Under the pieces are notes generated by a model. That model was not told where the DNA came from. It did no database searches and saw nothing but the letters and a program-made list of their open reading frames with translations. Positions 37,401 to 47,923 of a DNA stretch of 64,000 bases are shown here, piece by piece. Source of the stretch: Anthopleura xanthogrammica (Eukaryota > Cnidaria > Anthozoa > Actiniaria > Actiniidae); NCBI GenBank assembly GCA_964019055.1, contig OZ025211.1, positions 7,194,400 through 7,258,399 of the forward strand, read 5' to 3'. Positions within the stretch are counted from its first letter, which is position 1. Every line of letters begins with the position of its first letter. The position numbers and the translations under genes were made by a program.

Positions 37401-37650
37401 AAAAGCCCCATGAAAGAAGTAGCTAGGAAGCTGAAGCGAGGGATGGAATTTCCTTCGATCTCGGGGCCTCTCGATTCCCATATCCACAGGTAAACCGCTT
37501 GTAAATTAATTTTCAATTATTTTTTTTACAGAGAAGGCATGTACTGATGACAACAAGAACTGTTCAAGATGGGCGGGGAAGGGTGAATGTAGCAAAAATT
37601 CCTCATGGATGAAAAAACACTGCTGCAAGTCTTGTAGAAAATATGAATAA
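28473..37650 (+). CDS. Secreted astacin metalloprotease with TSP1, MAM and ShK domains
   Basis: A zinc endopeptidase of the astacin family (M12A). Seventeen exons: 28473-28557, 29631-29687, 29872-29997, 30331-30495, 30677-30800, 31078-31187, 31395-31466, 32201-32431, 33158-33337, 33992-34171, 35039-35173, 35515-35783, 36275-36374, 36634-36759, 36874-36984, 37234-37347, 37532-37650; 767 aa, all phases close. Order: signal peptide (MASGALLVALFLLSFQ); propeptide with the inhibitory FEGD aspartate switch (97-100); catalytic domain with HEMTHAVGFFHE (zinc His216, His220, His226; Glu217) and Met-turn SLMHY (271-275); two TSP1 repeats (about 324-443; WSEWLPCNWAC, WSPWSSCNAKCGQG); MAM (about 444-611); four six-Cys ShK domains (about 612-767). 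Active site and switch are complete, so it is expected to be a secreted, self-inhibited zymogen acting on matrix or other secreted proteins. In cnidarians, astacin-ShK proteins also occur in nematocysts; location here is unknown. Confidence 0.93.
28868..29010 (+). mobile_element. tRNA-derived SINE body, copy 4
   Basis: In intron 1 of the astacin gene. GGGTTTTTCTCCGGGTTCTC, then GGTTTTCCTC, ending in CTAGCCGTGCCCTGACCG; the tRNA-like head is missing. Confidence 0.6.
29738..29852 (+). repeat. Pyrimidine-rich tract (TCTCC/TCTAT)
   Basis: Over 100 bases of almost pure C/T directly before astacin exon 3, presumably acting as, or expanded from, its polypyrimidine tract. Confidence 0.6.
30135..30228 (+). 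repeat. Purine tract (GGAA/GAAA)n
   Basis: A roughly 95-base A/G run with GGAAGGAA and GAAAGAAA units in intron 3 of the astacin gene. Confidence 0.8.
31228..31350 (+). mobile_element. tRNA-derived SINE, copy 5
   Basis: In the intron between the two exons that split the astacin zinc motif. A-box-like GTTGGTGTAACGGTAG, B-box-like GGATCAATTCGATCC, then TGAGTAGGGTTTGTTG. Confidence 0.55.
32060..32165 (-). mobile_element. tRNA-derived SINE body, copy 6
   Basis: Plus strand shows GGAGGGAGGAAAACCTGGAG and AACCTCCAAGCACAGGAG, the reverse complement of the SINE body. It ends about 35 bases before astacin exon 8. Confidence 0.6.
32939..32987. repeat. Short perfect hairpin
   Basis: ATTGAACACGACGGGCAGTG pairs with CACTGCCCGTCATGTTCAAT around a nine-base loop (one mismatch). 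Intron of the astacin gene. Confidence 0.7.
33385..33581. mobile_element. Imperfect inverted repeat, MITE-like
   Basis: TTCAATAGCACGTGCGGAAT at the left faces ATTCCGTGTGTTTTATTGA at the right; a second inner pair is GGACGTCAATCAA / TTGATTGACGTCC. About 200 bp in an astacin intron. Confidence 0.5.
34280..34700. repeat. Minisatellite of roughly 60-75 bp units
   Basis: About six units, each with AAACGGAGCACTGATGGAGA, GGGGGTAAAATGAACG and one or two GCTTTAAATA/CCCGTAAATA pieces. It fills much of the intron between the second TSP1 exon and the MAM exons. Single related pieces occur at about 49380 and 58620, outside any tandem array. Confidence 0.8.
36386..36625. repeat. TTTCAGACC-family repeat, copy 3 (rearranged)
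   Basis: Two partial copies in the same orientation share GACCTTTTCGGCTTCATG and GACACATGAA(C/T)ATGGATA; the first also has CACGTGTCATTCCCTAGAG. In the intron before the first ShK exon. Confidence 0.55.
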
Positions 37651-38428
37651 CTCCGAGTCTCTGATGTGCGTACGACCCCTCCAATTTATCAGTTTATTAT
37701 ATGAAATAGAGTGTGATATTGAGTGACATCAAAATGATAAAATTGATATCCCCACTCCCACCAGTGGCCAGTGGGGATACGATTTATATCAACACTGGTG
37801 GTGTCAAATTTCGACTTTTTGCTCAGCAAGCCTCAAATTCTCCATTATTTTTCATTGAAGATTTCATATAATAAACAGAACATTACATGGCCGCTTGGAG
37901 ATATGAATTTTATCTTCTCGTGCTGATACTATCTCTCACTCGTTCGCTGCGCTCACTCGTGAGAGATCATATCAACACTCGAAGATAAAATTCGTATCTC
38001 CGCGCGACCATGTAATATCCTATATGCATCTGACGCATTTCATAGAAGAAATAATACTTAGTAGAATAGCGTGTACAAATCGCGACAAAACTTAGACTAT
38101 GTCTGTTAGTGTATGCCTTACTCATTTATTGATGCTGCTATATTTTTGTATTTTTTTCGAAAAATTTTGTAATAATTTTTGATAATTTACTCAAATAAAA
38201 GTTGAAACACTCTAGCACTCATAACTCTTATCCGTTTCACGAAGACCAGTTATCGAAAGTATAATCTACAAATCTATACAGGAGAACGTCATAGAAATAT
38301 TCAAAAAATCTTTGTAAATGACGTCATAATATAATCTAAAATTACGTAATAGTCGCGAGGAATAGTGCGCGCGTGGTTACGTCGACCACTGACGCACGCG
38401 TCAAATAGAATAAAAAAGAAACAGTTTG
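37651..38428. other. Spacer between astacin and VWA/Cache genes, with palindromes
   Basis: 778 bp. AATAAA at 37870-37875 may end the astacin transcript; another is near 38194. A 0.14-kb palindrome (37880-38018) and a smaller inverted pair around 37745-37800 (CCACCAGTG...CACTGGTGG) occupy the first half. The part just before 38429 is presumably the promoter of the VWA/Cache gene and contains GCGCGCG and ACGCACGCGT patches. Confidence 0.5.
37880..38018. mobile_element. Palindromic repeat with ATTACATGG termini
   Basis: ATTACATGGCCGC...AAGATAAAAT arms of about 40 bp in inverted orientation; centre has CTCACTCGTTCGCTGCGCTC. Possible MITE; no coding content. Confidence 0.6.
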
Positions 38429-41400
38429 ATGGGCTGGGCAAGGAAGATTAAGAATATTGTAATCGTTCTCCTTATCGTATTGCCAGTTTTTTCTTATGCT
38501 AGTGGTCGAAAGCCCAAAGTCAGCGACTTAGTCGGCAGTTTTGCTGCCAAACTTGATGATTTGCGTCGTGATTGTCTTGGTGTTGAGCTGATTCAAGTAT
38601 GTTAAATCAAGTTATGTTATAACGAATATTTATAATATTTCACATGAATGAGGAAAGATACTGCAAATTCTCAGCTGTATCATATATACTCTTAGCCGTA
38701 GATGTAACTATGCGCTGTGATTGAATGATTATTGGAAGACAATTTGAAAGATGCATGACATGATGCGCCCGCCTCGGATAAAACTATGACTCGCTACCTT
38801 TATTACAAACAAACTTGATTTTTCTGTTTTAATACAATATGTACAGAATGAGGTCAATGAAAAAGTAAGGGCGGACAAGGATGTCGACGGAAATAAAATC
38901 ATCAAACAAATAGCGGACGTTATACGACAAAGATTTGCAGATAGAATAACAGCTTTGCAGGAATTAAAACAAGGTGTTGAAGAAGACTATGCCAGGAGCT
39001 ATGGTAAGAGTTACGTACTTCATGGTAACATGGCGTCCAACATTACGTCACGGTTTCAGTTCCGTCTGTCGCGTTACATTGGCTGAAGATTTCCCACTAA
39101 CGGTGCATAGGGTATAACAGTTCTGCGCTACATCACGAAGTACGTTTTGGTCTTCCTGTCCAAATTTTATCGATGCCCAGAAACAACATCTGGGATGATC
39201 AGGGCACGGCTAACTCTCAGATCAATCGAATTAGAATTTATCTTATGAGGTTTCACGGAGGAAAACCGGAGAACTAGGAGATAAGCCCTCGAATCAAGAG
39301 AGACCTAACAAACACTGGGCATTGAACCTGAGAAACCAGAGCTGAGAGGTGATTACACCACCGCTACACCACCCTTGATTCCCTTTTCCATAGCCAATAC
39401 TGTCCTAACCTAACCACATAAACACTTCTCAACAGGCAGACACTTCTTGAATTGCTTATGTCAGTTACTTTTCGTTTCAGTTGACCAACACTCATGCTGT
39501 AATCTTCCACTAAAATCAGTCAAGTACGACCCTCGATTCAAAGCTAAAGTTGACCCAGGTCTCTTATGTGAAATGAGGTCACAAAAGTCATCACAATCCG
39601 CGAGGGGTCTGGGAGACAATACCGTGGAAGCAATGTACAAAAACTTTAAAAAGGTATGACAATTTCTTTTAACATTCTCGTCCTTTATCAGCGTTTATCA
39701 GTTGCTTGATTTTATAGGTTGTAATTATATGGCGCACCGATGAACATGCTCTGAGTAACTCTTGGCACATAACGGTTGTTTTTCAACCAACCGATAGCAA
39801 TAATAAAATATATATAATTCATCAATTTCAATTGGGCAGTTGAGCATGGTAAAATATGTGAGCTGCGCAGTAAAGTGTTATATCTGCATGCTATTTTGCA
39901 CACAACCGCGATATACTCCCTGCGTGTGTGTTCACCTCTCCAAGAAGCTAACATCAAGGCGCATTCTGGTAGTTAACGTTTTTATGCCTTTTAGAATCAT
40001 CTTCTAAAATGGCAGTACTTTGGTTCAACGGAAGGGGTAACCACAACGTTCCCATCACGTCCTGTAAAGGACTGTGGACAGTATGAAAACAGGTTAAGAC
40101 CCTGGTATGTGATGACAGCTAGCCCACTTAAGAAGAACATTGTTATTGTCCTTGATACAAGTAACTCGATGGCAGCACCCATCACAATAGAGAACAATAG
40201 GACCACTAGACTTGAGGTTGCAAAGGATGCTGTCAAATCCCTTTTGAATACTCTGTCGCCGGATGATCAGGTTTGTGGCACCTACAATATGTCAAATAGC
40301 ATGCATATGAATGGCATCTCTTTTGGAACCGGCACCGGCTCCACCCTGGAGAGCCAGGGATCCAACCAAAGGGTACATATCGTGTACTGTTGCCCAATGC
40401 ATTCTGATTGTTGACGATTGCAACAAGTTAGCATGTGAACTCGTGCCCCCTTCACATCACCTCGGATAGCTAGAGATTGCACAAATGCTACACATCCAAT
40501 ACTGTCGCCCAATGCAATGTTATTATTGGCAATTGCGGAGGCTTTTCTCGTACACCATCCACCCCACCTCAGTCAGACAGAAGTGTTGTTTTACTCTTAC
40601 TATCATGATGTTGTACTCTTCATAGGTTGGTGTTGTGTTGTTAAGTACCAAAGCGCATTTGCCAAGCAAAGTAGGCGACGATGATTGTTTCCAAAGAGGA
40701 CTTGCAAGAGCTACTTCTTTTAACGTGAAGCACCTTGAGAGGTTCGTATCTGGTGCAAAACCCGGAGGTATGGTTATGACTAATATCTTGGTATCAACCA
40801 GCTGAATGTACTTCACAAATATGTGCCTATAGTACCTCGCAATGTCCGTCATGTGTGACTCTCGTTACCTATATTGTCTATAAAATAACGTACCTCCCAA
40901 TGCCTGTCAAGCGGACCCATATGACATAACGCACCTTGCAATGCCCGTCATGTGGTAGCATCAATCATCAGTTTATATTTATATGCAGTTCATATTTGGT
41001 TGCAGGAGGAACTAACTACAAGAGAAGCTTGGACGCCGCATTTACGCTTCTCAAATACTCAGTCGATAAAGAAAGGGGCGACAAAAGAAGGCAGTCAGTC
41101 ATTTTGTTTATTACGGACGGCCCACCTAAGGACCTAACAGATCCAATATTTCGATCAATAAGAACCCACCAAGATAAAATGTATTCTGATAATACCAGGG
41201 TGTTGGTCCTGGCGTATGGTATTGGCACGGATCACAAGATGATAAGCTTTTTGAAAAGATTAGCAACGGAGACGGTGGGTGATGGCACTCTGCGTGCTTC
41301 AGTATATATTTTTTTATTGGAAGCAGAAAATTCTTAGAGTAAAGTATCTGTTTTCTGATGGAAAAAATTAAGAACGGTGGTGAATTCTGGAATTTAAGGT

Positions 41401-44400
41401 GGTTGAGTCTCAAATCGAAGAGGCAGAAGTCCGGGGGAAATCCGGATTTTTTTAATAGGGCCGTTTTGTTTTTTTGTATCCCTTTATTTTCCTTTATATC
41501 AAAAATCCTATACCCACACTACCATATTGCATGATCGATATTCTTTCCTTGTACAGTTAACTGTTTTCAAACCGGTTGAGAATGTCGCCAATCTTCGCCC
41601 TAAACTCTCCACTTTCTACGAGCATTTGGAAGGAGCCAAGATCACTGCTGACAAGACATACACTTCAGTCTCCCCGCCGTACCTTGATGCGTGGGGCTTG
41701 GGTAAGTAAAAGTTGTCACTGTTGTATTTCTATTGCTTCTTTTCTCATTTGCCTCAAAAATCTTTCCCTTCTGGTGTCTCGCAGCTTTCATAAAACCTAT
41801 TCCAACTGGATTGAATGAACCTTCAAATTTTATCGATATCTTAAACAACCTCTGGGCTAATCAAAGTCAGGGTACAGTTAACTCACAGAACGACTTTAAA
41901 TTTAACGAATTAGGTTTTGTGGAGGGAAGAAAACCGGAGATCCCGGAGAAAACCCCTTGAATCCCTTGAAAACCCCTTGAAAGGAAGAAATCCAATAAAC
42001 TCTATTTAAATGTGATGCCGAGTCCAGGAATCGAACGTGAAACCCCAGAAGTCATCAGAGGCGAGTGCACTACCACTACGCCACCCTTGAGTTCCTTACT
42101 GAACCATCGAAAGTAAGCGAACATGATCAAATACTGATTACTGAACACATTTGCAACTCGCTTTTGTAAATTATTTGTTTCTTCCTTGCTTCTAGGAGTC
42201 CTCATAACTGTGGCCATCCCATGTTTTCGCAATGGAGTCCTGAGAGGAGTCGCAGGCATCGATATCACATTCACTGATCTTCTTTCCGAGGTCCAGTACT
42301 TCAATCACGCTGGGACAGACTCATACGCCTTCATGGCACATCTCCATAATGGCATCGTACTCAGCCATCCTCTCATGCCTCCCCCGGAAACCGTCACCGA
42401 AGATCCAGCTCTCCTTGATATATTCAAGTTCGAACAGGGGGAGGAGTTCAGGAGGTTCTTTGAAACACTCAATAGCCTGCAGTAAGTGTTGTTGTCTAGC
42501 TCAAAAACCATTTCTCAATTAATTCTTCTCAGAAAAAAAAAATGATGGAAAATGTTGGCCGGGTTAATCAGTAAAGTTGTTAAAAAAACTTGTTGTAGCA
42601 CACGAACATAAACGGTTTTTCGTATAGTACATGAACTCTTGCAGCTTATCTAAAGCCACACGGATTAGAGATGTCCATACAAGTTTGCGAGGACACGGGG
42701 GATCGAACTGCACACCTCTTGTTTTTTCTGATAGTGCGCTATGAACCAATAATCTACGTACTGTAAAGTACCTCTTACAAGCTACGTATGGGATGTCAAG
42801 CATTTGGGAAGGCATTTTCTAGTTGGGAAGCCACTTCGGATTTACAGCCATGAGCGTTTACCCTTAGTCCTCTCTATTCGAATGAGGACCAGGCATCTTT
42901 CTTTTTCTTTTCAGGGGAAACGAGGCTCGAAGCAAAGTAATCCCGAGACAACGAATTTCTCTTCTACGCGATGGAGGCGGAAGTAAAGTGAAAGTTAATT
43001 ATCACTATTACTGTAGCCGCGTGATGATGTACGCCACTTGTGTTGCCATAGCGGAAAACGATAAAACAGTGACAGTCAAAGACACAAATGGTAAGAATTA
43101 TTCACCAAGTGAAGAGTTACCAAACTAAAGGTTTTACAGGCAGGCCAACTCGAGGTATTAGGGACCTTAAGCACTAGCAAATCTAGAACGGGGACGTGAG
43201 ACCCAAGGTTTCTGAACTGTAATGTAATGAGAAGGAAGATCTGTAAATAGGTGTTACTTTTTCTCTAAACTTGAACGGCGTTCAAATTTTGCTGAATGTC
43301 GCATCCTGGCGAGAGTGCGGTTATCTTTTCTCGTTCAGATCAGTACTGACGTTCCCGATTTCGAGTTGCTAAAAAAAATGTTGAGAAAAACCCTGGGTCA
43401 AGTTGGCATTACAGTGCATTGTGGGACTGTTTTAGGAGACATATTTCCAAGAAGGCGTCTATTTCTTCAAGCCAACGAGCTGATCTCCAACCTAGTGCTT
43501 TACCAATAGCTCACTCCAGAGATATGCTTCGCTTGTCATGCACAAAGGTTTCAGTACGAGGCTCCGTGCTACTGATTCAATGTATTCTTTACTCTTGTCA
43601 CAAATCACTGAGCATTTAGCACGAGGCATCACATTGAAACCTTTGTGAGTGACAAGCGAAGCATACTGAAATAACCTCTTCTTTTCGTCTCATGTTGTAT
43701 TTTTTGTTCTGTACGGAGAATCATTTTTCATTGCATCATGTCGTAAGACAACGCGATACATGACAGATGTCTGTCTCCAAATTTCCTCGACTGCATGGCG
43801 GCATGCCGCTAGTCTTGCGAACTTCCTCACTGCACGACCACCGTTTTATATAGTTTAATTGTTCATAATTTCTCTGTCTAGGAGGCCCAGTAGCATATCA
43901 CAGGATGGACTTGGTGTCACATGGACAAACGTGCTACTATGCAGACTCAGTGTCATATAGAGGTATGTTACCACCCGGTATAACTATAGTGTCATCATGC
44001 ATAAGCTACTTTGGGATCCAGTGTCACCTAAGGGAACATCTTTCGGGGCCCTTTAGGGAAAGGGATGGGGTTTCCAAGCACCCACCACTTCCAAAAGTAA
44101 AATCCTAGATTTTGACCTCAAATTTCTTTTATCAGAACTAACAGTTAAAAAATCGCAGAAATCAGAATGTCGGCACACCTAAACTTCAGAATTCAAACAA
44201 AATCGAAGTGGCACCTACTCAATTATTTAATAAAGTTCAAGCGAGTGCCATGCAGAGAAGGTACATAGCGATTCTTTTTTTCAACTTGCCGAAAACTTAT
44301 TATTTTCTATCTCGTGAAATCCACAGATAAATCGGCAATCAAGTTTAGTCCCAAAGCATTCAACGACCCCTCAGAATACCTGGATAGTGACGAGACACCA

Positions 44401-46911
44401 ACCAAGATCACCAACTACATGAACGACCTACACCATAAACATAGGAAAACATTCCTAAGTAGCATTGCCGAAACTGCTAGGATTGGAGTGTCTCTGGAGA
44501 AACTTTGGGTTCACGGTCATCATAAGAAATGTCTGGCACAAATTCCAAGGCGCTTTTTTGGAACAATCACTGGAGTCCTGAAGTTCTTTCCTGGAGAGCC
44601 TTTGCCACAAAGTTATGACCATTCTAACCGTCATTGGTAATAGTCAGAACTTTACTACTCTTGAATCATACTTTTCTTGTTTGATCAGAAAAAGAAGTAG
44701 GCACACAAAAAGTTTCGTAGCTATATTCCGTCCGCTGAAATAAATTTCGAATGTATGAATTCTTAACATAATATTGCAAATGATTGAGCGTTGAAAGTGC
44801 TACTTCTAGTATGTGCAGCTGTGCCATGATGGTCAAGATGATAGGGACATCGCTCAGTGAAATACACCTTTTTTTTAAAGTGTTAACTTTTGTGCAGTGA
44901 GGAAAACCAAATAAAACACTCAGGGTACAGAGGAGAGCAATGGGAATGACCAGACGTCTTAGTTTTATCGCAAGAAATAGTCAAAATCTATTTTGCCTTG
45001 AAATGCTACCATTGGTGTCATCTTTTCATGGAGCGATGGCCCTTGAGCTATATTTTCATTTTATTTTCACAGGTTTTCGAAAGCGAAGAATTCCCCCAAC
45101 CAGTTGACGTTCACCACTCCATACCAAGATCCTCTGGGAGCAGGAATCATCGTGTCTATCAGCCAATCTGTTACCATGAAAACAAGCAACCCAAACCAGA
45201 ACAACCTGTTTGGTGTTGTTGCAGCTGATCTCACAATTTCAAATTTTGATACCCTGATTAAGAACGAGCTTGGCTTCCGTTGCCAGGATACAAGAACAAC
45301 CACATGTTTTCTGGTGGACACCAGCGGATACGTCGTCTTCCACCCCAGGTTCGCCAAGCGAAATGTATACGACGATGTTGCCATAGTAACCAACAAACAC
45401 ATAACTGAAATACATGGGCACATTGCGAGCCACCTTATAAAGACAGGCGCGATGAAGAAGAAGACATGTCAGGATTTCTCTCAGAGAAAATTGCAGATGT
45501 TTTACGAGGTTAGTTGTTTGTTGGATTTGGCAAAACTGTGCAAAAAAAAACCTTTCATCGATATCCTAATGCGGCCTTTGGGCTAGTCAACCATGGTCAG
45601 GGCAATAAAAGAATGGATTATCTTCAGTGTTGGGTACTTCGTCCCTCTCCTTTACGGTACTTTTATGCCTCTCCCTTTTTCAAAGTGACGTTTTTGTCCT
45701 TCTTCCCTGTAGATTGATCTTGGAGCTGATGATATTAGACATAGCGACCAAGAAACACCAGGTCGTTGTGATCGCTTCGCTATGACAAAAATACCACAGA
45801 GCAACATCTTCCTCGTGGCGTCGTTTGCTACCAGCCAATCCAGTTGCTATGACAGCGTGTCATGCAATTGTGAGAAAACTTGTTCCACTAATTCTACTTG
45901 CGAGTGTCCTTGTACGAAGTATCTCGACTATGATCACTGCGATGATGTCATCAAGAACAAGTAAGTTGCAATAATACGTCTTTGATCCGGCAAAGACGAC
46001 ACTGAAGGAACTTGGTCATTGTGAACTAAAAATTTTCAGAACTTATCCCGAAAAATTCTAAATTTTTCTGCGATGGCTTTTACTCTACACTTAATATACG
46101 ATTACGTGTAAGAAATATAAAATAGGTTTCAGTTTTAGACACTCTGCAATATTGCAGGACATTACGTGCAACAAATCGTGTCGTGTAACATGGCTCGCAA
46201 CATTGATTGCGCGCAATGTTGCACCATGGTCCATTGCTTAACATACAGAAACAATTTGAACCCACGTCCAGCAAACATCGATTTGTACTATGTGACTGTA
46301 AATGATAGAATTATTGCTTCTCGTAAAACAGATTAATACCATCATGCAGTCCTCCCTCCGCCAAAGTTTCAAGTCGTCCACCACTGCCATCAAACACCGC
46401 CGACCTCCCAAACTGCTTTAATCCGAAATGCGATGAAATTGGAAGTGAAAGCTCTTGTCATAAAACCTTTGGCTGCAGTTGGTGTAAATGGGAAGAAGGC
46501 AAAGAACGAGAGATTCCATTCTGTTCGTACGATAACGATTGTTACGGTGGCGTATGGAAAAGAAAGAATCCATTCATACGTGAAGTAGGACCAAAGACGA
46601 CCAAAGTCGAACCGACGGAGAAAACAACAACTTGGTTAAACGAGAAAAACCTGCCTTCTATCATCGTTTCGGCTGTGTCGATCCTCCTTTTTATATTAGT
46701 AACATCAATGTGCAGTTACCTCTGCTGTTGTGCCAAGAAAAAGAAAAAAAAACCTTTAGAAATGGATCAGGGTTACTACCCGGGTGTCGAGATGGACGAA
46801 GCAATGTTTACACAGGGATACCCGGAGGGGTATAATTACGGACAGGAGGGATATTTCGAAGAGAACGTAGAATACGAACAGGATGAATACGACTATGATG
46901 ATGAATTTTGA
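38429..46911 (+). CDS. VWA and Cache domain membrane protein, alpha2delta/CACHD1-like
   Basis: Fourteen exons: 38429-38596, 38847-39003, 39481-39653, 39995-40270, 40626-40767, 41006-41274, 41557-41701, 42196-42481, 42915-43090, 43882-43962, 44327-44636, 45073-45508, 45713-45960, 46332-46911; 1148 aa, all phases close. N-terminal signal peptide (IVIVLLIVLPVFSYA), then a VWA_N-like part (LRPWYVMTASP), a VWA domain with complete MIDAS (DTSNS 220-224, Thr308, Asp343 in FITDGPP), and Cache segments (LLGVAGIDIT-like GVAGIDITFTDLL; FGVVAADLTISNFDTLI; CFLVDTSGYVVFHP). A Cys-rich stretch (SCNCEKTCSTNSTCECPC), a PSI-like Cys cluster, one TM helix (about 1062-1084) and a 60-residue acidic Tyr-rich cytoplasmic tail follow. 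Family members modulate voltage-gated calcium channels or Wnt receptors at the surface; ligand and partner here are unknown. AATATA near 47061 may serve polyadenylation. Confidence 0.9.
39184..39384 (-). mobile_element. tRNA-derived SINE, copy 7
   Basis: Plus strand: GATCAGGGCACGGCTAACTC, GGAGGAAAACCGGAGAACTA, then TACACCACCGCTACACCACC, i.e. body followed by a degraded tRNA-like head in reverse. Intron 2 of the VWA/Cache gene. Confidence 0.65.
41836..42098 (-). mobile_element. tRNA-derived SINE, copy 8 (fullest)
   Basis: Plus strand: GGGCTAATCAAAGTCAGGGT, GGAGGGAAGAAAACCGGAGA, then GAATCGAACGTGAAACCCC and ACTACCACTACGCCACCCTT. It covers the whole head plus body, with a local CCTTGAAAACCCCTTGAA duplication. 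Intron 7 of the VWA/Cache gene. Confidence 0.7.
43528..43669. repeat. Imperfect inverted repeat
   Basis: ATGCTTCGCTTGTCATGCAC...AAGGTTTCA at the left faces TGAAACCTTTGTGAGTGAC...AAGCGAAGCAT at the right. Intron 9 of the VWA/Cache gene. Confidence 0.6.
46135..46230. repeat. GCGCGCAATGTTGC-type dispersed repeat
   Basis: Contains CTGCAATATTGCAGGACATT and GATTGCGCGCAATGTTGCAC, related to 10818-11122. Last intron of the VWA/Cache gene. Confidence 0.5.
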
Positions 46912-47923
46912 GTTCATCTGGGTAAACGCTTTCACTGATTAAGAACTGATGTCTTTCTGTCAAAATCTTTATACTAATTCTAATTAGTGCTTTGGACCTG
47001 AATGCTGTATCAAAAAACCAAAAAAATTAGTTTTCGTGTGCGAAAATGTGAATGTTTTTCAATATAAAGCACAACCTTAACAAAATGCGCGTTGCCTTGT
47101 TTTAATGAACTTATAAATACTACTGTTTCAGCGTAACCTGTTTTAGTTCAGCGCCTACTTTGAGAAGAGAGACAGCTGGACATTGACTCGCGGTCTTCTA
47201 AAAAACATTTAGTACAACACAGACACAAAAGATTATGAATATCATGCATGATTCAAAATTGATCAAATCATAAATACAATCATAAATATCCCAAAATGGC
47301 GTGAGCTAATAATGAAATACCTTTTCCTAAAGGAAAATTTCTTCATTATCTGGTCCTTCAAGAAGAAACTCGTTGGTCACAACACTAGACTTTTTTGTTT
47401 TTGTTTTTGTTTTTGTGTAATGAGTTTTAAGAAGAAGAACTCTTGTTATCCTTTCTTGGGATTGTACCAAACGAATCCGTTGCCTAGCCAATAATATAGG
47501 TGCGCATGAACAAGTTTTAAGGAAAATTTGAAAATGTTTATCAAATACCAGACACCCAACGGAAAATTCATGGTCAACAAGAACAGTAGTTAGAGAACGA
47601 TACTAATTATTAATTATTAATTAATAGTCAATAACGGAATGACTATGATAGTATCAGGTTAAAGAGGAGTCAAAAAGGGCTCCTTCAAATGGGATGTGTC
47701 GGCTCACGAGAAATTGGTGAAACGTTTATTGGTGAAAGAGAAGAAAAAAAGGTGGGGAAAAGCACTGCAACAAGATACTCTAACGATAATTACGAAATCA
47801 AAACCAACTGGAAAAGATGAAAACCTCGCACTTTTCTTTTTTGTGGGGAGGGGGGTCGGGATCTTTTGTCATCAGTCTTCCTGTAAACCTCATAGTCCAG
47901 GTATTTTAAAACGTGTTCAACGT
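46912..47923. other. Convergent 3' ends of the VWA/Cache and CPT2 genes
   Basis: About 1 kb with no supported gene. TTTATT at 47725-47730 reads AATAAA on the minus strand, 195 bases past the CPT2 stop. A short TTAATTATTAATTAATA patch is near 47605-47625. Confidence 0.5.
47725..47730 (-). terminator. Polyadenylation signal of CPT2
   Basis: AATAAA on the minus strand, 195 bases downstream of the stop codon. Confidence 0.5.

Noticed and set aside
40109..40414. Separate short VWA gene starting inside 40109
   Set aside because: It is part of exon 4 of the 14-exon VWA/Cache gene, read through its GTTTGT donor at 40271.
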